A program made the translations under genes and the position numbers. From Scortum barcoo (taxonomy: Eukaryota; Chordata; Actinopteri; Centrarchiformes; Terapontidae): a DNA stretch of 64,000 nt. Shown here one piece after another: positions 23,914 to 37,690 of the stretch (the stretch's first letter is position 1; every line of letters begins with the position of its first letter). The notes beneath the pieces were generated by a model, which had not been told where the DNA came from, searched no databases, and was given only the letters and a program-made list of their open reading frames with translations. The DNA lies in NCBI GenBank assembly GCA_023238725.1, contig CM041546.1:12198028-12262027 (forward strand), written 5' to 3'.

Positions 23914-26445
23914 TCAGCTGTGGTTCTGCAGCTGCCCAGCAGAGGGCAGGAGCTCCTCTTTCATGAAGTGCTGAAGGTCCAAATCTTGGTCCTCCAGGTC
24001 AAGGCTCAAAAAGTTCTCCACCACAGACCTGCACCTATCAGTCGCACACATACGAACATATCTGTCTGGTTCATGTACATGGCTCTTTTGTGTTGTTTTT
24101 ATTCTGTGTTTAACAAACCTGTTTGCCTGCTCATCTGACGATGCTTGTTCAACGCGTTTGATGGGTCTTCCTGTCCGGTACAGGTCAGACACCTGACCAA
24201 ACACACACCCACAGTCAGCCTATGTGAGTATGCTTCTGTGTATCTGTATCTATGTGTGTGTGTTTACCTCCACTCCTCTATGCACAAGGCTGGTTGGCAG
24301 GCCTGCCAGTGTAGCGATGTTGGCAGCGTAGCTGGACTGGCAGATCCCTTCCTTCAGTTGGTACAGAAACACCAACTCATCCACGTCCACTGCTGTCTCT
24401 AGAGTCTAACACACATTAATACACAACCGGATACACACAAAAATCCCATACTTATAAAGTAAACTTCTAATGAGGTAAAACAAATCCCGAGAGGAGCCTC
24501 ATTAGCTAATTGGTCACTTGGAAGTTTTGCTGTCAACATTTTTCTGCAGCACATTAGTTTTCCAGCCTCACTAAAAATTTATAAAATGCTTCAGGCTAGA
24601 TTTCATCACTGTGCAGGTTCAGTTGAGCATTTCTCTGTACCAGAAGAGACAGCAGGCCGGAGGAGGGCAGCAGGCCCAGCTGCAGCAAACTGTGGAAGTT
24701 AGTGGCTAACAGGACATGAGGAACATCCCCTGGAGGTTTTCTCAGCCAGTGAGAGATCGATGCAGCCAGCAGGGACAGTCCATCCACCTGTAGGGAATCA
24801 TTACATTATGTTTCTGAGCAAGGACGAAGCTGCTGTTGGCCAAACCATTTAATCCAGGTTAAGCCCTTTACAGAAACCTTTTACGACCTGAGATTGAGTT
24901 GAATAAACCAATAAAGAGGACATTTCTGCCTACTGGTCGGTGGATTAAAAGGTTCACTCCCCAGATGTCCCTTTCTTTATGTTTGAGCAACAGTATGGCA
25001 AAAGCAAATGTTAACTCAACTGATGCTAATGCTACAAGTGTTTCTACTTTATTTTTTACAAGTGAATTGCTATTTATGTACAATAACCATGCCACAGTAA
25101 CCTAATTAATATTAACTGAGCCAGGCAGGTTGATGAAATGTATTGATTTATGAAGAATGCATGTATTCCTGCACAAAAAAATAAACAATGTCTGTGTAAG
25201 TAATTAAGTCTTTTTGACTTATAATTGCAAAATAGCAAATCAAAGTTTGTTTGCAGTGAAACTAGTTGTACAAATTCTCCACAAGAAGGAGTTGTTCTGT
25301 GACTGAAAACCAGAACCACCTACAGGAGAGCAACAGCAGCAGTAGTGTAGATATGAAGATGTAGATGTTGCATTGATTTCTGATATCGATACTGTACCGT
25401 GACATGATAGACAGGAAATTTAGGGAAAAATGTACTGGTGTGCAACCAGAACCACCTAACCCTTGTCATATGATGTCTAGCAGGTAGTGTACAGTGAGGT
25501 TTTAGCCCAAAACATGCTGAAAATGATGCTATGAGAGCAACAAGAGTGAACTAAAACTGAAGTTGTGGGGTGAAAGGTGAAACTCTCTATTAACGTCCCT
25601 AAAGGTGAGCAGAGCTGCAGTTTCAGGTAATTATGTGCATGTTCATCACTACAAGCAACTCCTTTCACATTCTCATATTAAAAGTCTTGATTAAAGCCAC
25701 TTCAAATTCTTGTAGTTAAAATTTATGAACCGGGCTAAGACAGAACTTGTTCAGCCAACATGGTAATTTTCTTTTATTGTTTTCTTCTGGCCTCTGCCTC
25801 CCACACCTCTATTTCCTTCTTTAGCCAAATAAAATTGGTTTGGACCCTCTCTGTCCCTCTCCAGAGTAACCTGGCAGACAGTGATGGAGGACAGAGAACA
25901 AAATGATACTCTGTGTGAACTCTGTACGTTTCCATGTATCCTGCAGGAAATACACGTTAAAATAAATAATGACATATAAAGCAAATAATTATTATATAAC
26001 ACAATTAGCAGCTTTTGAAAAACTGCAGTTAAAACAGTATTTTCCAGCCGGTTCTGCAAGTTTCAAAATGTCATTATTGCTTCCCTTGCCTGTAGATGGC
26101 GCATATCAACACCTCTTTATGTGCAGCTTTAAACAGCTGCTGCTATTTTCTTGCTGATAGGTGACACATGTTGGGCTGAACTGAAGGTCTGTTTCTGCTG
26201 TAGCTCTAAATTGGATAGTATTGTCTCGGATTGCTTTCAGGCATTTCACATAAGTGACACTGTGTGTCCTTGTTATGTGTATACATATGTATTTAATTCA
26301 CAAAATGCTGGAACAAATTCTTCTTACTGTGTTAGTTCCTTTTCCAAATTCATCGATGAGAACTAATGAGTTGCCGGTACTGCAGTTGAGAGCCTGGGCC
26401 ATCTGGAGAACAGAAACACAAGGTGTTTGTTATACTACTTGTTTT

Positions 26446-26479
<34 letters not shown>

Positions 26480-29400
26480 AGTTGTAGGCAGTAGTTGTTT
26501 TATAAAAATGTCTTGACAGGTGGAGAGTGGGAGTGGAGCTGGAGGACAGTAGTGTTGGAAGTTCATGTATTTTATTTCCACACCCACACAGATACTTGTG
26601 TGTGTGAGTGTGTTAGGTACCTGGTTAAGATCTATCATAAAGGTGCTGAGGCCCACCGACACAGACTCTCTGCTTTGCATGCGGGTAAAGATTCCATCCA
26701 CCAGACCGATCTCTGCCTCTTTTGCGGGCACGTCTGAGCCAATCAGAGCCATGAACACAATCAGACCCACCTGCCAAGTCAAATCAGTAAACAGGCTATG
26801 TTACAGGTTAAGTTACAAACACTGTTTTAAAACAGCCCCCAGTAGAGTGTCAAATGAAGACATTCTCATTAAACTTTATTATCACAGGCTTCTCAATGTG
26901 TCATCTAATAAAGCTGTAAATTGCAGCTTCAAGCCTTCTTCTAATAATTAATAAGGAAAAGATGGCATGTCGGCTGCCATCATGTTACTAGTAACTGTTG
27001 AAATAGAAGAAATAGATGCTAAAGGCGGATTATTTTTTAACAAATACTGTCTCCCACTTGTATAGCTTCACTGTTCTTTTGTTAACCTCCCTATTCGTTT
27101 TTCTGTAACCTCTTGCCTGAAAACAGCTTATCACCAGGTGGGCAAAAGGAAAACAATGTTGGATGTTTGGCTTCAAAACCTTCCAAACGTCAATGAAAAG
27201 CCAGTTCCAGGTAAACAGGAAACTTCAGCATGTACACACTGGGTCACACACACAAACAAACTGTCAAAACAGATTCCCTCGGCAAAGCGTGTAAAGAGTG
27301 TAATCAATGCCAGAGGCAATTAATCGTTGAAGCTATTACTGAGATGATCAAACTTGTATGTAATTGTAAGCAAACAAGAGTTGTTTGTGAGTGTCCCACC
27401 TGTTTGAGGTAGATGCTCTTTCCAGATGAGTTGGGACCAGTAATGATCTTGACTCTGCCCTGCGACTCTGAACTCTCAAAGGAGTTGGCCACAAACACCG
27501 GAGAGCACAACTCTAACAGCGGGTGTCTGGAAAATCATAAAACAGAGACATTTATTAGTCCTGTACTATTAAATAACACTCTTGCTTTATGTGTGTGGTG
27601 TCTGCTTATGGCTGTTTGTGTGTGTAGACTGTGTATGTGATTATCAATCAATCTAATGTTTGATTAGCTTACACAACACTTTGCATCAAACTTTAATGGA
27701 AAGTTTTAAATTACAGCAAGAACTGGAGTACCTGGATAATTGTTTTAATCCATACGTGTGTGCCTACCTGCCCTGTGTAACTGTTATTTTCCTGTGGCTG
27801 GCTAGTTTGGGTGAGGTGTAGTTGTACTCTTGGGAGGCGCTGCTCATCGCCATGAGACAGTCCAGCTCAGCGGTAAGATCCAGAACCTACACAACACACA
27901 CATTAAACACATCGACTGTCCTGAACACAGCAGTTTTGACCAATGAAAGAGCAGCAGGCGGGAGCTCCAGTGTTCACAGACTTCAGCTCAACATGGTCTG
28001 AATTGAGATATAAGTCACATTTTGGTGGAAAATATGAGCATAAAGATGGACAACAAAGAAGTGGATTGTGTTGCAGAAGCGGTGTGAGAATTTTCTTTCT
28101 TTGTTTCGAGGCTTGTTGTTATTGGAATCCGTTATGAGGATTGGTGAGTGTGAGTTTAAATCTCAAAAGACAGATTTTTGGTGGAGTATTACTCTAATGG
28201 AGCTAAATAAGTTTGAAACAATGCAAGTCTGTCTGCTTAATAAAGCATTCACTCATCTTCTACAGTAATTTTTCGTTTTACATTACCTTAATTGCCAAGT
28301 TTCAATCAGCCTCACAGCTAGAAAAATTTAACCACAGCTGCAATTTTGTAAACACAATAATTCATCATCTATCATTAAAGCTCATTCTGCCCTAAAAAAT
28401 AACAATAAAATTTACAATTACAGCAGGAAATTGCAATTCAGGCTCATCTGTCATGAGACAAATATCACAGCATTTCACAAAAAAGAACTTGTAATGGGAG
28501 CAGGACCTGTTTCATAATGAACAACACAACCATGTACACTGACAGCTAATCACAAACTCAAACTCCACCTACACACATTCACAGGATTACTTTGGTGCCA
28601 ACAATCATTTTATCAGAGTGGGAGTCATGTTTTTTAACTCTGGAACCTCAAAGCGCAAAGTGATGGATATCAACCTTGTAGAGGGAGGCGCTCCTCTCGA
28701 GGACTGTGTTCTGCAACTGTGTCATTACTGCTGTCTCCATGTCTGAGAAACAGGAAGTATAACATCAGGAGAGCCTTCAGTGGTTGTGGTCATTTAAAAA
28801 AATGTCAGGTATACAGCTATCAGGTAAAAGTTTTCTGTTAATGACAAGGTAAAATACCTCTAATGTCACAGTGCAAGTCTCCTAGGAGGTCGTCTAGCTC
28901 TTTGGTTCTCTGGCTGCGGTAGTGCAGACGGTCCTCTGACAGAAACTGGCCAGGCAAAGAATGACAGTACAAGAGCATTTGTCATTCTGGAGAACACAAA
29001 CAAACCAAATTAATATGTTGACAAGATCATACACAAACCATAAAATCAAGTCCCTCTATCTCAAAATCCTCCTTTTCCACCATGCTTGGCAGGCGAGGGA
29101 CAGAGAGCAGGAATCCAATCTGTAGGGAGAATTAAACTGCGATTTATGAGAAATCAGGTGATCCACAGAAAATGTTTTCGCTATAACTGATACTATAAAT
29201 CTCACAAATAATACATTAGATGTGGGAGAAAGCCAGATGAGTAAATAATAATGAATTTGTTGGAAAGCTATATATCAGCAGGGAGTTGTGTAGAAGCTCA
29301 GACCAAAGGGATGTAGATGACACAGCAGGAGGGGATGCGAACATCCAGGTGTTCAAGCTCTTGTCTGGCCACATCTGTCAGGAAGTCGGACAGTCCCATC

Positions 29401-32400
29401 ATCTTCCTTTTCTCTGACAAAAGGAGGGATCTTTAAATCACTTCATATCAACACGCTTATAACACTTCCATAAAACTCAGGTTTTCTGATGAGAGGGTCT
29501 GAGGATGTTGTAAACTGTACACATTGTATAGCCCCTTGACGAAAAGTGTGATATGTTAAAATGGCAATATAAATAAAAATAGACTTGACTTGAAATTAGC
29601 TGGATTCCAGTGACACAACACTTTATTTTAGACTCATGTATTTATGAAACCTCAGTACCTGTTCTCGATGAAATATGAAGCTTTTTCTGTTATGAAACTG
29701 TTCATCAGATGCAAACATTTATATAATGAACATACATATAGAAATAGTTACATAAAGAAACTTTATTCTAACTATAATCCAGTAAGTGTATTGGTACTAC
29801 TAATACAATAGTAGTGTTATTGCAACTGCTTCTGTTTTTAATCCAGCATGGAGGCACTTACTGTCATCAATTGCTGGGTCTACATTTGGTTTGATGGTGA
29901 AGTGGTTCTCGGCTATGCTGTTTTCAAAGTCCACCTAAATGTTCAAAACTAGAGTCAAACTCCTCAACACTTGACAGTCTGCAAAACAACTGTGAACTAC
30001 TGAGCATGGCATTGTATAAATGTGTGTGTCTCACAACACGGATGATGAGGGAGGCAATATGGTGGAGATCATCAGAGAGCCCGTCACTGATGTCACGGAA
30101 GAGCTGAATGGACTGAGGCAGGTGTCGCACTGTGTCCCTGATACACACCGCACTGTACACTGTCTGATTAAGACACACAATTGCAACACATACCACATTC
30201 AACAATCACATGGATAAGTTATGTATGGCAATATTGTAGTCCAACCTTGTAGAGTCTCTGCCAGTCGGTCACTTTGGTGCGAGAGAGAGACATCCTGCGC
30301 AGAAGAGTCTAACACACACACACGTACACGCATGCACACACATACAAACACACACACAAACTGGCTTTAGAGCAGAAAAGGGATAAGTGGTTACACATGT
30401 GGAGAAAAAAAGGTAAGGTCACAAGAGTTACAGGTATGTTACTGATGTTGCGCAGCAGAGACTGCAGGGTGCTCAGGACGTTGGAGTTGCTCGGTGACGT
30501 GAAGAAACGTATCACTTCCTGTCTCCGGTGTAACACAATCAGATCCTGTGTTGGCCGCAGGAACCACTGGCTAAGAGAAGACAGGACGTCACTTACGCTT
30601 ATGATACTTCTATAAAGCAAATGCTACAAACTGGCAAGCTTTACATCTTAAGGCCAGATTTTGTGTGTATGCAACAAATACTGGTTGTGTAAAAATCATC
30701 ATAATATCATTGGTGACAGTACCAAAAACAGATTATACATTATGTTGGAAAATCTGACACATTTATCCTGTTGCCATAGATACAAGCAGCAGTATGCAAA
30801 CCTTGAAATTGCTGAGACAAACACCAATCTTCAGTCTGAATCCCAAAACAGCAAAACAGCAGTGCTGCAGTTTGTTTATAAATGCACTTTCTTTCATTTA
30901 GGTTGCTTTGGTCTTTTGTCTCATTTGTTTCCTAATAATTTCCCGTATAATAAATTAACTTTTATAAAGTAGTTTTTTATTTTTCAGATACTTTTAACCA
31001 GAGAGTTATGATTAAATAATTGATATATCTAGTAATATTGTCTTTTATGCAGGATGTAGATCACTCCAAATTTTCTGTAATACAATAGTACACTAGTAAT
31101 ACAGTAGTAGTAGTAGCAGTAATAGTAGTAGTAGACAGTGCTGCTGAATTGTTAGAGGTTTTGGACATCAATTTCACATAGCAACTTCACAAATTTAGCA
31201 CAACTCTTACACAACATGGTAGTAAAGACATCAGTTCAGTTATTAGATACTAAGGACATGCTGAGCAAAATAACATCATAAAAAAGAGTCCCTTCTTTAA
31301 TTTCTCTAGCACTGTACATCGTTTCTTACCGTAACAGTTTGGAGCCAAACTTGCACCTGCAGCGGTTAAGTATCCCTGTTAAACACAATAAGAACAATTA
31401 GATTATATAAACACCACTGGATAAGACACAGAAGGTTGATAATGTCCCAAATTGCTAACTTCAGGACCACATACCATAAAGACTGAGTCCTTCCTTTTCA
31501 CCTGAATGCAGCTTGTACACTGATGGGTGAAGTTCTGATTTGAAGATCTGCAGTACACTGTAAACAAATAAAAAATGTATAGTGATCAACCACTCCTGAA
31601 TACCATATTTCATATAATCTATTAATCTATAATCTATAATTTATTTAACAGACATGCAAACAGCTAAACTGAAGGTTTGAAGGTTTGGGTTATGGAACAA
31701 CAAACAATTAATGCAGACAAAGGCCATTTATGTAATAAAGAACAATCTTACCTGTAGGTATCTCGGTCAATGGAAACAACACCTTTACTATATAGGGAGG
31801 AAACAATGCACCTTTTAGCGAAGTATTTTCAACTAGAAATTACAGCGAAAATGTTGTGCATACTGTATTTGTGGCACTTGGTCTGTTTGACACAGCAAAG
31901 ATAAGACAGAACTTTATTAATCCCCAGCAGGGACATTTGGAACCTGTGTAGCTAAATACGGAGCAGTAAAACATTCACTTTTCATTGAGAAAACTCATTA
32001 TGGAAAATGTGTAATCACAGTCCTGTGTGTTAATGTGTGCCTTACAGCGTGTAGGCGTGAAACTGTAGGATCGGAACTCCAACAGTGTTGTCTTCCAGCT
32101 CCACTCCCACTCTCCTCCTGTCCAGACATTTCAGCAGAGCACCCACTGCCCTCAGCTACCCAACAGATGTATACACACACACACACACACACAACGCATA
32201 CACATGAAAATGATGGACAGTTCGTGATCAGCTCCTGCACAACAATGGACTGATGGATGGGATGACATGTAGACAGCTGGCTCACCATCAGGGGCGAGTC
32301 AAATGAGATACAGGAGGAGAGGTAGGCCATTTTTTCTCTGTCTGAAATGGAGGCAGGAAGGAAAGGCAGATGGGCAGAAAGTAGCCTCTGCTTTGCAACC

Positions 32401-33413
32401 TCCAGACCTGCAACATTCAAAACTGACTCAGTTTGATCATTGTGGAAAAATATGCAAATTTAATGCAGAAATTCTGCCTAAAAATTTATGAGAACATTTG
32501 GATATGTGGGATGGTGTGGGAGTCTGTTTACCAAAGTCAACATATGGATAAGTAACCACCTCTGGTTTGTAGTCTGGGTTTGAACCTGGGATACAACAGA
32601 GGACAGTTGGAAAAAAAAAAGTTGTGTGAAAGGAAACATTACTAACAAATTTGTGTTTTAACATGGTAGAAACTGGGTAAGTGCAATACATAATCACTCT
32701 TCTCCCTTTATCACACTAACTGGCTTCAGTGTCAAACATCCCTAATCTCATTTATTTCCCTTGACCCAGAAACTACTTGTCTCTTAACATGTCAAAACAA
32801 AACTTTCCCCTTCCTGTGCCAAGATGTTTTCTGTCTCCCAAAGCTCACCAAGTTGTTGCAGGAAGAGTGTCATGCAGCGCTCCTGCTTTGCACTGGTAAT
32901 TATTACATGGGGACTAACCTCCTGAATGACTAAACAACAGAAAAAGGGTATAGTAAGACAAGCTCAACTGTGATTTATATACATAATTGTCATTTTTGAG
33001 GTATTGAAAACACATGGAAACCTAATTATTTGGGAAAGGGCACCAGATTGTGCAACATTGCGTGTATTATTTACCTCTGGCCAGCAGGTGGAGCTCATAG
33101 TCGTCAGGAGTGTCTATCATGTAGTGTATAGAGGAGTCTTTACTGTCATAGAAGCTGAGGCCCACCTGTCCATGCTGGGCTACAACACTCAGTAAGACCT
33201 GGTAACAAACAAATACAAGACTGCTGCAACCATACACTGTATATGAAGATATATATATAACCGTCCGTGGTAACGACTGTCTACTAGTCTGCAGGTGAGT
33301 GTGATGTCTGAGCTTACCGCAGGTGAGTCTTCCTCCTCTTCTTCATCTCCATTTACGCCAGAGAGGCCAAAAACTGACCCTATTCCACCTCTCAGACTTT
33401 CCAGTGCTGCCAT
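23914..33413 (-). CDS. msh5: MutS homolog 5 (meiotic recombination)
   Basis: The partner of MSH4 in a sliding clamp that stabilises meiotic crossover intermediates. Predicted at 817 residues (human 834) in 25 coding exons: 33318-33413, 33075-33198, 32849-32929, 32532-32585, 32286-32407, 32046-32155, 31752-31787, 31475-31557, 31330-31375, 30432-30570, 30246-30308, 30035-30163, 29862-29934, 29304-29413, 29039-29119, 28858-28945, 28675-28742, 27768-27886, 27400-27526, 26621-26770, 26328-26402, 24641-24787, 24268-24405, 24119-24192 and 23914-24034. Every junction keeps frame. Walker A GPNSSGKS is at about residue 571 and Walker B LVLIDEFGKG at about 647. SLPQSIQLF-like LPQSIQLFRD and SDDLHHIASL match the MutS core; LDLEDQDLDL marks the C-terminus. 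The N-terminus has the acidic run usual for MSH5. No break was found, so the gene is probably functional. A UTR acceptor (taacag) precedes the ATG exon. Confidence 0.96.
26449..26476. repeat. (TG)14 microsatellite
   Basis: A pure TG run within an msh5 intron, between the exons at 26328-26402 and 26621-26770. Confidence 0.9.
29450..29600. repeat. Interspersed repeat fragment
   Basis: The motif ggcaatataaataaaaatag followed by a gacttgacttga run resembles the 3' tail of a dispersed fish retroelement. It lies in an msh5 intron; limits and family are uncertain. Confidence 0.35.
31895..31980. repeat. Retroelement tail-like repeat
   Basis: aactttattaatccccagca resembles the widely dispersed fish motif actttattgatccc, seen again at about 36695 and 49987. 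It lies in an msh5 intron and is short and diverged. Confidence 0.4.
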
Positions 33414-35485
33414 GACCTGTTAATTCAAGATAAGAACTTTAACCACCAATTTTATGCTCTACATCAGTTATTTGATTAGATATAAATACACAATATTTAA
33501 ATTAATCGTGTTAGCTGTTGTGTGGGTCAATTAATTAGCCTATAAAATGGAGTTAGCCGCAATTTAGCCAAGCTAGCTACAATATGCTAGCTACATTTAG
33601 TCAACTATTATCAGTCTTCATTGCGTTAGGTAACATATACTCACTGGAGGAGATGGGACTTTTTATATTAAAGCTAATAGGTCTTAGTCAGAGCTGTGTG
33701 TTGATTAATTCTAATAATAACTAGTCAGTAAATCTTTACAACAGTTTATCTGCCTACCAGAGAGCTCAGTTTTACGACGCTCCTCTCTTTTTACCGGGCA
33801 TTTCTACAGGTACTGTTACCATGACAACATCTTAACGGTTCAAACGTCTGGTTTAAACCTTCTGACTTCAGTGATTTTCATCGGATAAATGAACAAAACA
33901 GACACACAAAAACAACATTTAGTCACTTTATTATTTACTGTGATCACAGCAGGAATAGAATAAAATACAGGAGGAAACTAAGGACTACTAACAGTTGGTT
34001 ATCCTGCTACATTTCAGAGAGAGACTTCCAGAAGTGAGTATTAAAATGATTGTGGTGGGGAGTTCTCTCTGTTTAGGCCTTATATTTCATTTTATTAAGT
34101 AAGTAAAGCTTTGTTTACATAGCACTTTCTAAAACAGTTACTAAGTGCTTCACAAACACATACATGGACAATTTAAATGTGCAGAGAATTATAAAATATA
34201 CACAGTTTTACTATAAATAGTTAAGTAAGTAAAAGTAAACTGCACATCCTGAATTCAAAACTTTACTTCACTCAAAGCACTAGAAAAAAAGACTATAGTA
34301 TAAAAGTAAACATATTCATTATGTAGACTTTCAGATTAGAGTAATATAGTAGCTGAATGAAGGTGCAGCAGTTTAATCTATGTTAATACACCATATTTTA
34401 GAAGCTAGTATTTGTTATAAAACACATGACTATAAATACTTAAAGCCAAAGTGTCTCAAAACTCTAAAGTATAAATGCACCACTACTGTTATAATACATA
34501 TAATACAATATAATAATGCACTTGAATACAGGGCCGAGGATTGAGAATTTCTCCCTTGTGATATTGCTGCTCAGTAAACATTTTCTATTACCGGTAGAGT
34601 GTACACTCCTTACCCTGGAAAGCCTGGCCATTGGGAAAACCTTGATAAATACTAATTAACATTTTAAAGAATTTGGCACTGTAGCTGCTGAACTGGCTGC
34701 CAGGAATCTGAGTCATGTTTGCTTCTGATGTTAACACACAGATGCTCATTTAAAGATACAACTAAATTTAAGCAGTTTGTTATCAATGAGCATTAAAGAT
34801 TCCCTTCATACAGAAATTTGTTTGGGAATTATTAATGAGTAAAACAACAAACTCTAAAATGTAATTTAAGACACTGTCAGTATATTTCATTTTATATTAG
34901 TGAAATCACAGATCTAAGGCTCACACACACAAGACCAAGCATGTTTCATAGATTTGGTATACTCATGACTGTCCTTTAGTAACTATTATTATTATTATTT
35001 AATAATTTCTTCTGCCTGTATACCATGCAGGTTTTCAGGCACTGTAAACAGATGTGAGTTTATGTCAAACTTTATGTTGATTTTGGCTGCTTAATGCTTT
35101 TTTGAGAAAATGATTGTTTCTTCATAATAATAATCAAAATGATAAAAAGACTGTAAAACAGCAATAATGATAATACCAGGTTTTAATGGGATTAATTTAT
35201 TTTATACACAAAGAGTAAGAGTAACAATAAGAGATTCAAAAGTGCCCTCAAAATTCGTCAGAGCGTCTGTGCTTTGAAATTCAGCACAGTTTACATATCA
35301 GTTTCACAATATTACCAGTAAAGTACGTATATATTATACTTTAATAAATAAGATTAATAATAAATACACTTGTCTGGTCATAATGTCATTTGTATGTACA
35401 TCATTTTATAAAGGCAATATTGTGTCAGTTCTTGGTACACTTCAGTGATTGTCAAAATGTTTCCTATTATGTGTAGAAATGTACA
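33414..35485. other. msh5 5' region and intergenic to the SPSB gene
   Basis: The msh5 promoter must lie in the first few hundred bases; no TATA box stands out. About 34075-34330 holds repeat-like sequence (acatagcactttctaaaaca and tacttcactcaaagcact type motifs). From about 34.9 kb the DNA is AT-rich and includes the SPSB-like 3' UTR. No gene was recognised. Confidence 0.5.
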
Positions 35486-36427
35486 TTATTGACTCGAGAG
35501 GAGGTAATGCTTGATAGGAAGTGGTAGATTCAGTTTGTCCATTTGATTCTGCCTCTGTTGGCCTAAAGAACGTCGAATTGACAGTCCAGATAAAGCCATC
35601 AGGGGAGGGGGATCACCTGGCAAGGAGAAAGAGAGAGATAAGTTAGTTGATTTTTTTTTAAGGACCCGAGCAGATCTGAACAGAGCAGTTATGTGTAAAA
35701 ACTCACGTGTGGCACCGTTCAAGTATCGTAGTCGTATGCTGGCTCCTCCTCTCACACTGCTCACAGCTGGGAACAGCTCCACTGCATGAGGGAGCTTGTT
35801 AAAAGCCACGCCAAGAAAGCTGTCATCAACAATGAATCCCAGAGTCCCTGCGTCGGCATCCAGGACAAGCAGGACACGCTCAGGGATGGGGAGAGGTGTC
35901 TCTGCCACCTTTGTGTGTGGTGAAGACTGTGTCCCAAAACTATTCATCTTCTTCTTTCCTGGGTAAAGTCCCAGACTCTGTCCAGCATGCCAGAGCTGAT
36001 TGGTTTTGAGTTCCCAGCCCCAGGACTGCGAGTCTCCACCTACTAGCACGTTGTACTCCGAGGCCTGCAGAGGGCAGTTCTGCTTGGAAACGCCCAGGAC
36101 TGCATGACTCCCTCTGTGTTCGGGGCTCCACAGAACCTCCCAGACATGAAGCCCACTCTTCACCCCCATCTCCGCCCTCACCCCATCGCTGCTTCGCTCA
36201 ACAGGTGAACGCGTCACTTCCTGTCTGCAGGTGGACAGCAGGAAGTGAGGAGAGCGGTGGACTGAGCTCCAGTGCGAGCGACTGTCTCCTGAAGGAACCG
36301 GAGAGGAATTTAGAGTGACCTCCAGGCGAGAGGAGGTGGGCACAGCCAGCTCAGCGAAAACTGATGGAGAGGAAGTAGGGCTGTTCTCCGGCTTGCTGTA
36401 CAGCCAGAGTGACAGGGACAGACCCAT
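35486..36427 (-). CDS. SPRY domain-containing SOCS box protein, SPSB2-like
   Basis: A predicted substrate receptor of an Elongin B/C-Cullin 5 ubiquitin ligase. SPSB1, 2 and 4 bind short motifs such as that in inducible nitric oxide synthase. Exons 36427-35707 and 35616-35486 give 283 residues. The SPRY domain (about 85-235) holds HVWEVLWSPEHRGSHAVLGV, SQSWGWEL and VLLVLDADAGTLGF. The SOCS box follows, with BC-box LMALSGLSIRRSL and a Cullin-box-like LPLP. The BC box has Ser where most family members have Cys, as human SPSB2 does; with IPERVLLVLD this favours SPSB2. The N-terminal 80 residues are not conserved. The ATG at 36427 is the first in frame after an upstream stop. The 90-base intron is a multiple of three and has no stop, so its retention would add 30 residues. 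An untranslated upstream exon ends at 37875. Confidence 0.87.
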   Translation of the reverse strand: MGLSLSLWLYSKPENSPTSSPSVFAELAVPTSSRLEVTLNSSPVPSGDSRSHWSSVHRSPHFLLSTCRQEVTRSPVERSSDGVRAEMGVKSGLHVWEVLWSPEHRGSHAVLGVSKQNCPLQASEYNVLVGGDSQSWGWELKTNQLWHAGQSLGLYPGKKKMNSFGTQSSPHTKVAETPLPIPERVLLVLDADAGTLGFIVDDSFLGVAFNKLPHAVELFPAVSSVRGGASIRLRYLNGATREFLHITALFRSARVLKKKSTNLSLSFSLPGDPPPLMALSGLSIRRSLGQQRQNQMDKLNLPLPIKHYLLSSQ

Positions 36428-36684
36428 TGAACAAACTGATAGCGGGGTCACTGCTAAGTGTCGTCAGAGAAGAACTGTGGAGAAGACAAACAAAACACTA
36501 GTTTATACGCTGATCAGTACGGTCAATTGCACAATAAGGAAGTGAGACTTTTTAACTTGATATATTCACTTGATATATTTACTGTAAGGCTTTGTTTGTG
36601 GTAAAAGTACATACAAGAAACTTACTGAATTAACAGAGTTATTTACCTGCTAGAGGTGTAAGTTTGACCTCTGACACTATGGTG

Positions 36685-36770
36685 AAAGTCAAGTCAGATT
36701 ATCTTTATTGTCCCATAAAGGAAAGTGGTTTGCAGCCAGGATCAAATAAGACACACGAAAACACCTCAAC
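36685..36770. repeat. Retroelement tail-like repeat
   Basis: agattatctttattgtccca with following caaataagacacac resembles the actttattgatccc class of dispersed fish repeat. It lies in the SPSB 5' intron. Confidence 0.35.
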
Positions 36771-37309
36771 ACTGTTTGACAACCAAGAAACAACAGAACA
36801 GGACTTTTTGGTTAATGTCACGTTCCCATGTCAAGTAAAAGGGTGAACATAAAAACTGATTAGAGAGTCATCATCTTAGATAAGAGGAATGTGTTTTTCG
36901 CCAGAATTAAATACATCTTTGTACTTTTTTTTTTTTTTTAATCATGGAAGCAGCATGAGATTCAAAACACAATTTGTTACTGTAAACAATACAGTTTTAG
37001 TTTTCCACCAACTCAGCAACAGCTCCTTTGATGGTGTCTTTGTGAAGCTTCTCCTAGGCCTGAAACTATATTTTCATGACTAATTCATATATTTTCTCAT
37101 AGAGGGGTTGGTCATGTGGTTGTAGAGTAGAGTAAGGTGGAGGGTAAGTAAATTAAAGTAGTGGACAACAAAGTAAAGTAGAGTGAAAATGAGGAGAAAA
37201 GGAAAATATGGTGAAGTGGAGTGATATTGATTGAAGTAGAATGTGATCAGGTGTTGTAGAGTAAAATAGAGTAAAATGAAGTATGGTAGACTAGAGGAAA
37301 TATTCAATA

Positions 37310-37690
37310 TTCATTCCTTTATTAGAAAAAGTACTAATACTCCACTGTTAAATAGTACAATTATTGCAGGTGATATTGCATTCTAAGTCTTGCATTCAAA
37401 AACATACTTAGGTAAAAGTATGTAAATATTATCAGCAAAATGTACTATAAGTGTAAAAGTAAAAATACCATACAATATCATATATATACTGCCAGTGATT
37501 AAACTTTTTGTATTTTATATGTCCATTCTATGTTTTAAAAATGTTATAATGGAGTAGCTCTCAGGAAGATGCAGTGGGATGAAAGATACAACATTTCATT
37601 ATAAAGTAGCTTGAAATTAAAACACTGTGCCCAAACCTGTGCTGAAGTAACTTTCTGCACGTACTTACTTTCCACCACTTTAAGGTAGAC
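37310..37690. repeat. Interspersed fish repeat rich in AGTAC/AAGTA motifs
   Basis: Repeated motifs aaaagtactaatact, taggtaaaagtatg, ataatggagtagctctcagg and gtacttactttccaccactt match a very common fish element also present at about 40900-41060 and 48537-48725. It lies in the SPSB 5' intron. Ends are approximate. Confidence 0.5.

Noticed and set aside
23797..24138. 113-codon plus-strand ORF opposite the end of msh5
   Set aside because: It is antisense to verified msh5 exons and shows no domain.
30300..30360. Clustered CA-rich short repeats read as a CRISPR-like array
   Set aside because: They are simple CA repeats with no unique spacers, in an animal genome.
35486..36451. A single 321-codon SPSB reading frame
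   Set aside because: It reads through the 90-base intron and starts at a GTG codon at 36451. The spliced form from the ATG at 36427 gives the normal SPRY-to-SOCS spacing.
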